64,000 bases of DNA. Origin: Anodontia alba (Eukaryota; Mollusca; Bivalvia; Lucinida; Lucinidae). Positions 20,796-31,302 of the stretch are shown piece by piece. Each line of letters begins with the position of its first letter. The first letter of the stretch is position 1. The stretch is taken from positions 73,166,768-73,230,767 of the forward strand of contig OZ024826.1 of the NCBI GenBank assembly GCA_964016985.1. Reading direction: 5' to 3'. A program made the translations under genes and the position numbers. Under the pieces are notes generated by a model, which was given only the letters and a program-made list of their open reading frames with translations, was not told where the DNA came from and searched no databases.

Positions 20796-21534
20796 AAATT
20801 GCTTGCTTAGAATCACCACTTACGGTAATTACAACCTGTGTTATGCACCTCTGAGTACAAACTTTTTGGTTATATAATGCCCTAACTGCTTTTAATTTTA
20901 AAATCGTTTTTGTTTTTTTTTTGTCAGGAATTAGTTTCTAGATTATTGAAAATAAAATTAATGCCATTTCTATTACTTAATTGATTATTTCAGAATATTT
21001 GGGACGTCTCTGATTTGGCGATTGTTTTTTAATTTTGCACCGAACCGACCTAAGTGCATATCACGCATTTTATAGACATGTTACCGGTTTTTAAATTTCA
21101 CCGAAGCTTCACATATCAGCAGAAGACATACGTATGTGGCATATTTTAAGCCAAACATCATAGCTTGACAACAAGTGGAACAAACAAAAATTTGAAGATG
21201 AGTTTCTTGATTTTCTTATTTTCAGCTAAAATATAATCAGGTCTTGATTTTCAGTATTCATTATAATTATAGAACTGTATACACATCTTTACTACAACAA
21301 TTGACATACGGACAGGTTTTGAGACAGGTGTATTTATAAGCTTGGTGTATCTAAGGGAGCTCTCCTGAGGCCAATAAGTCTTTGATCTAAACACCAAGAC
21401 TATCTTTATGGTTGCTGGGCCTTGTACAGACAACATGCAAAGTTTGAAGGAAATCCATGTGTAGGCAGATTTGGACTCCCCCTTTAGTGCAGTGGAACTG
21501 TGATTTCCCGTTTGATTACTTACACACCCAGATC
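20796..21534. other. unannotated interval
   Basis: AT-rich, nothing recognised. Confidence 0.4.
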
Positions 21535-21700
21535 CTTATGAAAAGGGGCCTTTTGTGAAAGAAAGGTCATTGCTCCAATGGAAAACATGTTTTGCGATTT
21601 CCGGTTTGCTTTCTGTCACTTCTGGAAGTTATTTCCTTTTAGAAGTGACCTCTTTTAGAAGAGGACAAAATTATGACAGTCACCTCCCTGAAAGTGTACC
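21535..21700. repeat. M6-like hairpin
   Basis: AAAAGGGGCCTTTTGTGAAA, CTTTCTGTCACTTCTGG, TTCCTTTTAGAAGTGACC and TCTTTTAGAAGAGGACAAAA. It follows the layout of other M6 copies but with a different loop. Confidence 0.5.
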
Positions 21701-22480
21701 GATTCTCTTTAACAGTATTTTGTAAGTCGCTGCTTCTTCAATAATTTGCTTTGAAATTAAACATTATGAGAATATTATTTTATGATTTGATCAATGTCAG
21801 AAATAAATTTTGAAACCTGCAACAAGAATGCTTTCACATACCAGCTTGAATTTGTGTAAATAATTTTCTAAAATATGCTGTTTTGGTGATTTGTAGTATG
21901 GAATACACTTGCACGGCCTGTCAAGCGTCGGTCGAATCGGTCAGATTTGGCGAGTGCATTATTTTCGTATCCGTTCTCGTTATGGTCTCGTATAGACAGA
22001 TTTTGATAGGTCAAAGGTGTGTGTTCAGTGTACACATTGGTCAGTGCTTCATCTCGCGTGATCAGTGAAATTTCGAGCTTTTGATTTGTCGATATGGTGT
22101 GATGTATGACTTCCGAGCTTTTAATTAGTCAATTTGGTAAGGCGAATCAATAGGAAGTGACGTTACAGTTTTCCAGAAGAAAATAGCACATACCACCCTC
22201 TTAAAAATGTCAAGATGAAAATATTTCTTTCCATTGCGCGGCCCAAATTTCTGCACTGCATTATTGGTTTCTCTTACCCTTTTATTTTAAACATATTTTT
22301 ATTTATTTCGAAATTACAATGATTTTAAAAATATACATGACATATACACAGAAGATAGGATTAAACGGTGGTTCGAGTGGCAATGAAAACGGAAAAAAAA
22401 AGAAAAAAAAAAAAAAAAGACAATTAAAAAAGTAGAAAAAGTAATCCGGAGCGAGAAGGAGCGGAAGGGATGGAAGGCTA
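21701..22480. other. unannotated interval with A-rich tract
   Basis: A-rich tract at about 22391-22435 just beyond the 3' end of the LINE pseudogene read on the - strand; it may include its tail. Nothing else recognised. Confidence 0.4.
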
Positions 22481-22938
22481 TCACTTGATAATTTCTAATA
22501 ATATCGGAGGTAGAAATATACTGACCTCATATAACGCCACCTCCGATTTATTCTGATTAGCTGATACTAGTATCACCTACAGGCAAGTGCTTAAAATCTT
22601 TTGCTGTCATGTATGTACTTGTAAACAGCTTCAAAAATGACTTGATTTGTTTCATAATGGAGTGACTCCAATCACTACGCAGAAATACATGTAGAGACGC
22701 ATTACAATATTGAAACACTATCAGAAAAGGTTCGATTCGATGATCTCGATAGATGTTACAAGATAAGAAAAAAATGTTCTGCGTTTTCAACATCACTACT
22801 TCTACAAAAACATAACGGGGTGTCTGAAATTGATTTTACAAATAAGTCATAATTTAAAGAGCTGCATCCTGTGCGTAGCCTAGTATGCAAAATTTGTAAT
22901 TTTCTGCTTCCAGTATAAAAATATTTTGGAACTGTAGT
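22481..22938. repeat. direct duplication of LINE 3' end, outer copy
   Basis: Begins TCACTTGATAATTTCTAATA, as does 22939. Contains GATACTAGTATCACCTACAG, ACATGTAGAGACGCATTACA and AAAGAGCTGCATCCTGTGCG at the same spacing as the second copy. Period is 458 bp. On the - strand it encodes the last residues of the LINE ORF plus 3' UTR. Confidence 0.9.
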
Positions 22939-23394
22939 TCACTTGATAATTTCTAATAATATCGTAGGTAGAAATATACTGACCTCATATAACGCCACCT
23001 CCGATTTATTCTGATTAGCTGATACTAGTATCACCTACAGGCAAGTGCTAAAAATCTTTTGCTGTCATGTATGTACTTATAAACAGCTTAAAAAATGACT
23101 TGATTTGTTTCATAATGGAGTGACTCATCACTATGCAGAAATACATGTAGAGACGCATTACAATATTGAGACACTATCAGAAAAGGTTCGATTCGATGAT
23201 CTCGATAGAAGTTACAAGATAAGAAAAAATTTTCTGCGTTTTCAACATTACTACTTCTACAAAAACACAACGGGGTGTCTAAAATTGATTTTACAAATAA
23301 GTCATAATTTAAAGAGCTGCATCCTGTGCGTGGCCTAGTATGCAAAATTTGTAATTTCCTGCTTCCAGTATAAAAATACTTTGGAACTGTAGTT
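22939..23394. repeat. direct duplication of LINE 3' end, inner copy
   Basis: Second unit, continuous with the rest of the LINE reading frame on the - strand. Few differences from the outer copy, so the duplication is younger than the LINE's decay or has been homogenised. Confidence 0.9.
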
Positions 23395-24291
23395 TTATTT
23401 CGGCTAATCTGTCGTTTAAAAGAATTAACTGAATCTACATATTTATCATTGTCTGGTATATTGTTCCATTCTCGTATAACAGACGGTAGGAATAAATTGA
23501 AGTATAAAGCAGTTCTCGCGTTATTATTTTGGACATCATTTGCGTTTCTTAGATTGTAACGTGACATTTCTTTAACTGAAGAAGGAACAAGTGATGAAAG
23601 GTAAGCAGTAGTTAAGTAATTGTATATCATGTAAAGCAGAATCAGCTTATGATTAATTCTTCTTCTTTTGAGAGTTTCATAACCAATCTCATTGTAAAAC
23701 ATATGCATTGATATGAATTTAGTAGCACCAGTAGCTATTCTAGCTGCTTCCATCTGTATTTTTTCGAGTTCCTTTAATATAGTCAATATGTTTATGCCAA
23801 GAGCGATCAGTTGAAAAATATATTTCTTCGAGTCCTGTTTGATTCTACTCCCATTAAGACAACACATTGTTTTCTACCATCAAAGAACTAGAAAACCATT
23901 TAATTGTTCACCAGAGATTCCAATTGATTTAAGTTTATGAAGAAGACCGGCATGCCAAACACGGTCAAAAGCTTTACTTATGCCACAAAATACAACCCAA
24001 ACTTCTTTTGACAGCATCAAAAGCCTGGCAAAATGTATTATACAAGAAAGTGAGTTGGTTGGTAGCAGAGTTTCCAGGTATGAAACCAGATTGAAAAGCT
24101 GTAAGAATGTTATTATCACGGAGATGATTAAACAGATGTTTAAATACAAGTCTTTCGAAGACTTTGTCTAGATTACCAATAAAGAAATAAGTCGATAATT
24201 AGAGACGTCAGAAGCATCACCTTCGCCTTTAGGTACAGAACAAACGTGAGCTATTTTAAAACTTATTGAACTCCTTGGTGTACGGACTGAT

Positions 24292-24480
24292 TAAATAAAG
24301 AAGCTAGTTGTGTAGACAGTTCGTTTCCCTAAATATGACGTTTCTTCATCTATCGGAAGAATTTCTTAGGGATTTAAAACAAGTTCGAAGGAGTCTTATG
24401 TAATAAACCGAGTTTATTTTATCAGTGGTTGTCACAGCCATGGTAAATGAGCCATTAGTGTTCGAGCTTTTGATGTTCTA
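24292..24480. mobile_element. M4 MITE, one half
   Basis: ATCGGAAGAATTTCTTAGGG, AACAAGTTCGAAGGAGTC, CATGGTAAATGAGCCATTAG and TTTTGATGTTCTACTATA match the right half of the M4 copies at 31927 and 51948. The left half is missing and LINE sequence abuts it. Confidence 0.6.
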
Positions 24481-24485
24481 CTATA

Positions 24486-24716
24486 TTGTTGATACTCATT
24501 AGAAGTGCACTTTGGAGACGCATCTTACAAATACCAAACATATATTTTCGTGCACAAACAAGAAAAACAAAACAAAAAAAAAAAAAAAAAAACAACAAAA
24601 AAAAAAAACAAAAAAAACAAAAACAACAACAACAACAAAAAACAAAAACAAAACAACAACAACAACAAACAAACAAACAAACTTTTTGTGAAATCCTTCT
24701 TATGGTGTAGCATGTG
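24486..24716. repeat. hairpin remnant and A-rich low-complexity tract
   Basis: GATACTCATTAGAAGTGCAC and ACATATATTTTCGTGCAC are a decayed M3-type hairpin core. They are followed by a CAA/A-rich tract at about 24556-24690. The Lys/Asn/Gln or Phe/Cys open frames over it are artefacts. Confidence 0.6.
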
Positions 24717-24933
24717 CAGTGAAACCTGTGTAAGAGAGCCAGCTTTGAGTCTGACTTTAGTGGGTGGTTGATGTGGAAAGGCGGCTGACTAATAAAGATA
24801 CACGTCATGTAATTTTGCTAACAAAATGTACCGTCATAAGACAGACATGTACCTTTATGAGACAGCCATAATTCCAGATTAACCACTATTTAAAGCCAGT
24901 CTCAAAGGAGGCTCTCTTACACAGGTTTCACTG
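24717..24933. mobile_element. MITE with CAGTGAAACCTGTGTAAG ends
   Basis: CAGTGAAACCTGTGTAAGAG and its complement CTCTTACACAGGTTTCACTG form a terminal inverted repeat that continues to about 24 bp (AGAGCC/GGCTCT). TA follows at the right end but TG precedes the left end. Internal sequence includes GACAGACATGTACC. No coding capacity. Confidence 0.85.
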
Positions 24934-26059
24934 TAAATCATAATATTTACGCTATACGATAAGGAGAAAAATAGGGAAATTTGGTTATCAAATACATATT
25001 TATGAAGTACAATAGACTGAAAGAATTAGCATATTGGAACCAGGCTTATAAAGTATAAAATATAATAATTAATTACATAAGCTGTATATCTCTTTGTACC
25101 CTTGTTTTTTCTGAAACTTCATTGGAAAGATCATAGTTATAATTCTGTACTATTAATACATGTATGAGGTGTTCCTGGGTTGTTTTCCAATATAAAACGA
25201 TGCGTTCACGTGATGCCCGGTAAAAACAAATTATTGACACTCAAGATACCATGTATGGTACGAGGATGAGTCACTTCGCAGCCCGCCTAAACGATCATGT
25301 AAGATTGTTGAAACGGTACCGTGTGAAATGCCAATGTCGTTGCCCTCTCTTCCATCTGAATATGCCTATCATAATTTATAAGATTCCGTAGTTTCTAGAA
25401 CATTTTCTCATTAGTGACATGTAGTGGGCGTCTATACCTGCTTTTTGTTTATCTTCCAAGGAAGTTCTAGCCTAGAATTTAATTTCAGCAAAGGATTGTG
25501 AAGGAGATCTGTATACATCGGTTAGTTTGCATTGCATTCCCCTGTCTGCTTTTCGTTTCAAAAAACAATAATGCATTATAAGATTATATTTCACGTAAGA
25601 CTACAAGAAAACCGTTGTATCACTGGTAATGTTAAATATCCGACAACTTACCAATGAATAAACACACACTGATAGTTAGGGATGTGGTCAAATTTTAAAT
25701 CCGTTCAGTTGGTTACTTATTGACTAGCCCTCGTAAAACATTGACAAAGTTGTAAAGGTTGCAAAGGTTGCAAATGTAGCATAGAAAAATTTTGGAATAT
25801 TATTGAGCTAATTTTTAGTTTCATTTTACACATGTTTCAACTATTTTTAAACATATATTTCACTATAATTAAGAAAAGGAAGGAAAAAAAAAATCTTTTA
25901 CGGGACTGGACATACTTTGAATATTTTCCGTCATTTTTATAAGGGAAACACCGCCTGTAGTTTTCTGTTTGCTTTCCTGCACACCAAGTGTGTGCCACAT
26001 CATTTATAAACAGCTTGTCGCTTAAAACATATGCTATGCCAGTTCATACATTTGACAGC
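24934..26059. other. unannotated interval
   Basis: Over 1.1 kb without a recognisable gene or repeat. Short purine runs only. It is the longest plain stretch in this half of the window. Confidence 0.4.
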
Positions 26060-26150
26060 TCACTTGAGACACTTGGTTTTTGCTCACTAAGTATATTGGA
26101 CATATCACCTGATACATCTGGCCTTTCACTGGATACATTTGGTTGTACAT
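26060..26150. repeat. short minisatellite, 21-24 bp unit
   Basis: TCACTTGAGACACTTGGTTT, TCACTAAGTATATTGGACAT, TCACCTGATACATCTGGCCT and TCACTGGATACATTTGGTTG start at 26060, 26084, 26105 and 26126. A 75-codon + frame (25988-26215) covers it with a Ser/Asp/Thr repeat. Because units are multiples of three this could be part of a repetitive protein, but no other support exists. Confidence 0.6.
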
Positions 26151-26304
26151 TTGATATGTTTGAATCTGCTAGTGCATCTGGCAATTATCATCATATTTGT
26201 AGCGTTTTCAGTTAGTTTGATATCTAATTCGTTTAATTTTCACTTAAGGAAAATAGATATAATTTCAGAGGAGATACTTGTTTTACCAATTGTTTTGCCT
26301 GCCT

Positions 26305-26395
26305 GCTAAACTAAGAATCCGCTTTAAAATGAGCTACTCTACTCTTTTAGAGTAGACCTCTTTTCAGAAGGCACTCACCGTTCTTCACTTTGTAT
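26305..26395. repeat. M6 fragment
   Basis: ATGAGCTACTCTACTCTTTT, AGAGTAGACCTCTTTTCAGA and AGGCACTCACC, part of the M6 pattern. Confidence 0.5.
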
Positions 26396-26536
26396 AGTTT
26401 ATAATTTCTGGTCCTTTGCTACCACTGAGCTTATGTGAATGTGTTTGAAAATAGAATATAGTAGCCCAGCTTTGTGAACGGAGATGTGAACAGAATTGCT
26501 GGCTATATTACTGAAGATATTTTTGAGGATATTCAG

Positions 26537-26601
26537 AAAAAAAACAACAACAAACAAACAAACAAAAAAACAAAACAAAACAAAACAAAACCAAAACCAA
26601 A

Positions 26602-26644
<43 letters not shown>

Positions 26645-26702
26645 CCAAACAAAACAAAAAAACAACAACAAAAAAACAAACAAAGAAAAATCAACAAAAA
26701 AA
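26537..26702. repeat. A-rich (CAAA/CAA) low-complexity tract
   Basis: Long runs of A broken by single C or G. Open frames of up to 106 codons on both strands here are artefacts of composition. Confidence 0.9.
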
Positions 26703-26989
26703 CGAATAAGCTATTTTCGTTCCAATGTTTCTTCTTTCCAAGAAATACTAAAAGGCCCAGCAGCAAGCAATCAGAAAGACCCATAAATAACTAGCAACAC
26801 AAGGACCACAAGCCAAAGATTTCAGATAAAAAGCCAGATTTATCACGTGACAAAACAAAAACATAACAGACAAATAGCCTTGCGACAATCATCGAAAACA
26901 TACATGTTCATTCTCCGGTGGTAAAAACAGTATTCGTAAGCTAAATGCTTCTATTAACCCTCTGTAAAGTACATTCGTTTACAATCGAG

Positions 26990-27425
26990 CCATAGTATAC
27001 AAACGCCAAAATTTCCTGGAGGTAGTTGTCCACGTGATCATCATTGACCAATGTAATCAAACCACGCGTTAGACGAATCCAGGTAACGGTTATTTACAGC
27101 CGCGCTATTCTTGTCGCTGTGAAGCCAGCCAGATTGCTGTTGATAAGGGGTTATCTGTAAAACCTGGACTGGGACATTTGGGACATTGACAAACAGTGCA
27201 GATCCAGATCAGACGCCACAGAACGCGGCGTCTGATCAGGTTCTGCACCGTTTGCTTACATCACTAGAAGTTAAGGTTTAAATGAAATAATGGTAGATCC
27301 CCGTTCAGGACCATTTTCTCAGCCAACACTCAGAGACAATCGATCCACCTGTGCTATCAGTGCTTTGATTTGTCTTAGCATCATATTGCTATTCGATTTC
27401 TAACTTACTTCGAGGAAAAGCAGGA
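26990..27425. repeat. inverted partner of 18866-19410 (composite), with M1
   Basis: TTTACAATCGAGCCATAGTA, CCAGGTAACGGTTATTTACA and CTTGTCGCTGTG match the complement of 19245-19410. After an M1-type core at 27185-27260, GATCCCCGTTCAGGACCATT, CACTCAGAGACAATCGATC and CAGTGCTTTGATTTGTC match the complement of 18866-18997. Total span is about 435 bp. Confidence 0.75.
27183..27262. repeat. M1 core inside composite repeat
   Basis: GACAAACAGTGCAGATCCAG, GACGCCACAGAACGCGGCG and GGTTCTGCACCGTTTGC. TTAA ends are lost; the corresponding place in the partner copy keeps only the right half. Confidence 0.7.
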
Positions 27426-27469
27426 TAAAGCATTAAAATATGAGGCGCATCGTCAGAAAACGTTCCTTC

Positions 27470-27645
27470 GGACCAGTGCGCCCAGCAAAGATTCAGATCA
27501 GCCTGCGATTTCCCATTTTAGATAGTCAAGGATGCAGTTTCTTCATGTGGACAACGAAGATTAATCAGACTATGCGTATGCACAAGCTGATTTGAGTCAA
27601 CGTCGTGCGCATCCGTCTGAAGGTACGTTTTCTCACGCTGATAAT
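27470..27645. repeat. M9-like core
   Basis: CAAAGATTCAGATCAGCCTG and AAGATTAATCAGACTATGCG with GCACAAGCTGATTTGAGTC. The halves of the M9 core are in order but the CATTTCCTACAAG ends are not found. Confidence 0.5.
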
Positions 27646-28060
27646 GTTGAGTCAGACGTACAAGTATGACATTTATTAAAATCACAATGACGGAGTAAGT
27701 CTGTTATGATCATAATGAATGTGGAATGAAGTTACCTGTAGGGAGAAGTCCCTTATGGTAGAAGATAAACAGCTTAAGATACAATATACGAGTTACAACA
27801 TCCCACGAAGGGCAATTATGACATATGCGAACCGCAAATGCCTAGGTAAGTTTGCACATCCATCTAGTAAAGGCATTTACTGTCCATCAATACATTTTAA
27901 AGTAGCCAGTGATTCTGAAAGTGGCTTACTAACGCTCTAAAGAGACTTCATCGATGTGCAGGCTGATTGGAGTATCCTTTGTCTGTATATGTGATAAGAG
28001 ACTTTATTTTGTGACACTACTCATGTAGCTTTAACGCTTTGTATGCTGGCTAAAACACTT
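27646..28060. other. unannotated interval
   Basis: Nothing recognised; the 73-codon frame at 27719-27940 has no domain. Confidence 0.4.
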
Positions 28061-28206
28061 TCAGAAGACGACTTTCGATTTTTGTTTTCAGAAAATAGGT
28101 TTTGGCATTTCAAGCAAACTGTCGCCTTAGAAGAAAATTTGCATGAAGTGTCCAAACCTATTTTCAGCGGAAACATAGTAGAATTGTCATCAATTTGTTG
28201 TCTGCT
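28061..28206. mobile_element. M5 palindromic element
   Basis: TCAGAAGACGACTTTCG, CAGAAAATAGGTTTTGGCAT, GAAAATTTGCATGAAGTGTC, CAAACCTATTTTCAGCGG and TTGTTGTCTGCT. Confidence 0.7.
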
Positions 28207-28516
28207 CTATTAGTTCAAGGAGTGGTAAAGGCTAAGCGAATAGGATAATGTTGCTTCATTCCTGCATCTTATCGCATGGTTTATTATTTAATTCCGTGAA
28301 GGCATTCGAAGTTTTAATGGTGGTATCGAATGGCAGTCATTAATAATGATTGGAAACATAACAATCTGATTAGTTTGATTTAATGCACAATGAGATTTTA
28401 ACCGTAATCCGGAATGTGATAAAGCCACAGAGCTGTTGCACCAGCCAAACCGGAAATCATTCTGTGAGTCCACGCGCCTACATAACACCTTAACCTCTAT
28501 CACTCTATGGGCATAT

Positions 28517-28678
28517 TCAGCAGATAACAAATTGATGTTTTTTTTTTTTATTTATTTATTTTTCTCAGAAGAGTCTCGGACATTCCATGCAAATAGTCTC
28601 CTTAGGAGACAATTTGCATGAAATGTCGAAGCCTTTTTACCGGGAAAAGTAAGAAAATGTTTTAAAATGTCGTCTGCT
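28517..28678. mobile_element. M5 palindromic element
   Basis: TCAGCAGATAACAAATTGAT, a T-rich run, AGAGTCTCGGACATTCCATG, GGAGACAATTTGCATGAAAT and AATGTCGTCTGCTA. It lies about 310 bp from the previous copy in the same orientation. Confidence 0.7.
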
Positions 28679-28975
28679 AAAATTAGCATTTTTGTCTAAT
28701 TCTTTTTTATATGGGTCTTAAAACTCAATTTATTGCGTTTCACTGGACAAAACGATATTTAACAAACATATACTGAAGACGTATCAAGTTCAGGGGCAAT
28801 ATTGGAGATTTATTGTCATTTCTTTTTCAATAATTAAAATTTAAGAGCATGATATCAAAATATATAGCCAGTAAATGTTTTAAAAGCTTATTTCTGGAAG
28901 AACTATTAGACTTTGAGAATATTATTCTTCTTTCTATTTCATTGGTGGCTCATGCAGTTGGATGACATATAAGCC

Positions 28976-29205
28976 GGGGCATAGCATAACATAATGTACC
29001 TACAAGATTGCATGTGCACCCAGGGAAGACTCAGATCAGCCTGCTATCCGCGCAGTCTGATTAGAGTCTTCGCAGAGCACTCTGTAGGTAGCCAGGGATC
29101 CAAATCGTCTTCAAGCGGTCAACGAGGATTCTGATCAGCTGGCTGATCTGAGTCGTTGTTGGACATACATGCAATCTTGTAGGAAATGCTGAGCCCTGGC
29201 TCTTA
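28976..29205. mobile_element. M9 MITE, full length
   Basis: Left GTACCTACAAGATTGCATGT is mirrored by ACATGCAATCTTGTAGGAAA at the right. Inside, CTCAGATCAGCCTGC and GCGCAGTCTGATTAGAGTCT form a hairpin. CTAGCCAGGGATCCAAA-type sequence links to a second small hairpin, CTGATCAGCTGGCTGATCTG. The copy at 52513 shares this linker. Confidence 0.75.
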
Positions 29206-29944
29206 TTACGAACAAAATGCAAAACCATGTCTAGACGAGATGAACATATATTGTTATTTCATCGCAAAAGCAAACAAAAAGTCCCACATTATGCAATATT
29301 GCAAATGGTTTTAATATTTTCGAGTTACTTAAGGTCTTAAATGACACAGAATAAATTCGATACTGACACTGTCCATTCCTGATCTGCACGACAATGGTGA
29401 AGTTTGAAATCATTAGTTGGTAATATCAAAGTATCAAGTTAAACCCAACACAAGTTATTCCCTGGAGAATAAAGCCAAAAGCAGTAGAATTGTACGTCTG
29501 GATTATCAAAGTGTCAAACTAAACTCTTTTTCGAGAGTAGTTAACTTTATAGAATTGTCTGTTTTCAGTCAAGTCTGCAGGTTATGTATAATATAAGTTT
29601 GAAGGTGATGACGAATAGATATTGTTTAAATCAAACCAAATAATCAAAATGTGTTATGTTTTTAAAAGGTTGATCCCTTGGTAACAAGAAGAACGTGTAA
29701 GAACAAACATATAGAGTATTCGGTTTCACTGAATTTGTGTGTAACTTTTGAGTAAGTAAACCTGTGTTCGTCCTTTCATATGTTTATTTTCAAATTTACT
29801 CGAGCGGCCTCAGTGGTCCCAAAGTTTTCGAAAATATAAAATTACTATTCTGTAGGGAAGTACGGTATGACGGGATACGGGATTATCACCAACTGCATCA
29901 AAGGTAATACAAATAGAATGCCATCGAACGCAAAACCTGTTGTC
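29206..29944. other. unannotated interval
   Basis: Nothing recognised. Confidence 0.4.
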
Positions 29945-30200
29945 AGTTACTTGTTTGTTTGTGTTGAGGTTTTACGGCCCAGTCAACCCAATGGGGTCAT
30001 GTCGAGCGCGGTCAGTTTACCTAACCACACGTTTACTGGGCAGGCTTAGTCCTCTAAGCGGTTAACCAGTATTGTGCACATTCTTTCGCCAGAAACTGAC
30101 AACTGCCCTTCTTGAATCAGCGGAAGGGAGAGAATGACCGTTGAAAATATTTCATGATCAATATCCACGAAAGAATTTGCCGACCTTGGCGGGGGTTGCT
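29945..30200. repeat. dispersed repeat, longer copy (partner of 20674-20795)
   Basis: GTTGAGGTTTTACGGCCCAG, CAATGGGGTCATGTCGAGCG, CTTTCGCCAGAAACTGACAA, CTGCCCTTCTTGAATCAGCG and GACCTTGGCGGGGGTTGC. Its second half is found inverted at 20674-20795. I recall similar sequence as a common molluscan repeat but cannot name its class. Confidence 0.7.
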
Positions 30201-30349
30201 GTAATGTAAAATATATATATAGGCCGGTCAAGTGAAAAAAAAAATGCCTTCAAACATGGGCAAAATGTACGGATTCACATCATCCTGCACATACACAAAG
30301 ACCCATCAATGCATTTCCGCTCCATTTAAACATCTTAAGTATCCAATGA

Positions 30350-30440
30350 TTCTGTTTGCGGACAGCAAAGGCCCTGATCAGACTGCGCTAATGCGCAGGC
30401 TAATCTAGGCCTTCGCCGTCAGCATATATCTAAAGATGGT
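30350..30440. repeat. M9-type core
   Basis: CGGACAGCAAAGGCCCTGAT, CAGACTGCGCTAATGCGCAG and CTAATCTAGGCCTTCGCCGT form a short hairpin. Confidence 0.6.
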
Positions 30441-30559
30441 TTCGCATGGCGTGGCCTATATGAAGTTACCAAGGATAGGCCATTATAACGAAGCACAGAC
30501 TTCCCGAGCACCGAAGGATGAAGTTATGAGAAACAAACAATAACAAATAAAATGGTACA

Positions 30560-30838
30560 CATCACGAAAACATACCTATATAATTGTGACCTAAATAACC
30601 CCCACTTTTAGATAGTAAAATTGGGGTTTACAGGGGTATACATTAGTTTTCTTATTTCTGCTCAAAAACATATATTGTGGGTACGCGTTAGAACCGCCTC
30701 ACTGAGGCGGTTCTAACGCGTACTCACAATCTATGTTTTGAGCAGAAATATGAAGATATTCAGATTTTTTTATCTGAAACTTTTCATGTTTTGGTGGTAA
30801 AATTGTCATTATATTTGAATAGGCATGTTTTCGTAATG
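30560..30838. mobile_element. M3 hairpin MITE
   Basis: CATCACGAAAACATACCTAT to AGGCATGTTTTCGTAATG with core GTACGCGTTAGAACCGCCTC / GAGGCGGTTCTAACGCGTAC. The paired change in both arms (GCG in place of TCG/CGA) shows that base pairing of the stem has been kept. Confidence 0.85.
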
Positions 30839-30991
30839 ATTTAAGTTGATCAACGTACGAACAAAGAAGAACTGTAAAGAGGTACCTCCTTTGAAAGGTA
30901 AGCAGAAAAACTACTCTGTGCTTTAACTCGTTTTACTCTGTTACTCGTGCGAAACCTCGCGCTTAATTTTAAGGTATTTCCAAATTACATA

Positions 30992-31302
30992 TACAGTCGA
31001 CTCTCGTTATCTCGAAATCCAAGGGACTTTATGAAATACTTCGAGATATCCGTATCTCGACATATCAGATTTGCAGAATTGAGGAAAAAATAATTCGAAC
31101 GACCACATTTAACAAATATATATGTAATTGGACTCTTGAAGTTAGATATATATTGAAAATATCCTAAGGAGCAATTTCTCCTCTTTTCCACAATATTTTT
31201 TTACTTGTTGTTAGATTTCATATTTAGGCAGGGACAGATTTTCACTTCGAGATAAGCGGTTACTCGAGATAAGCGATGTCGAGATAACGAGAATCATCTG
31301 TA
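30992..31302. mobile_element. M4 MITE, GGAGCAATTTCTCC form
   Basis: TACAGTCGACTCTCGTTATC at the left and CGAGATAACGAGAATCATCT plus GTA at the right. Contains one arm only of CCTAAGGAGCAATTTCTCC; the copy at 38546 has both arms. TA flanks both ends. Confidence 0.8.

Larger units (their letters stand above)
22481..24291 (-). pseudogene. non-LTR retrotransposon (LINE) ORF2 pseudogene
   Basis: Read on the - strand. Near 24190-24240 a broken frame shows DASDVSNYR. Then come NLDKVFERLVFKHL, AFQSGFIPG, VFCGISKAFDRVWH and KLKSIGISGEQL. The next part is deleted: the VPQGSILGP and FADD boxes are absent. The frame resumes with LEKIQMEAARIATGAT, YNLRNANDVQN, REWNNIPDN, TGCSSLNYDLF and a C-x-C knuckle whose His is lost. 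The order matches the intact LINE at 42.9-46.0 kb but identity is low, so it is a different, older lineage. The catalytic Asp of the first RT motif is Gly here. Stops, a frameshift, an internal deletion and a 3' duplication show it is inactive. Confidence 0.85.

Noticed and set aside
24455..24808. Overlapping 62-117 codon frames on both strands rich in Lys/Asn/Gln or Phe/Cys
   Set aside because: They lie on an A-rich CAA tract; composition alone explains them.
26399..26794. Frames of 83-106 codons on both strands
   Set aside because: Same reason: a long A-rich tract with single C interruptions.
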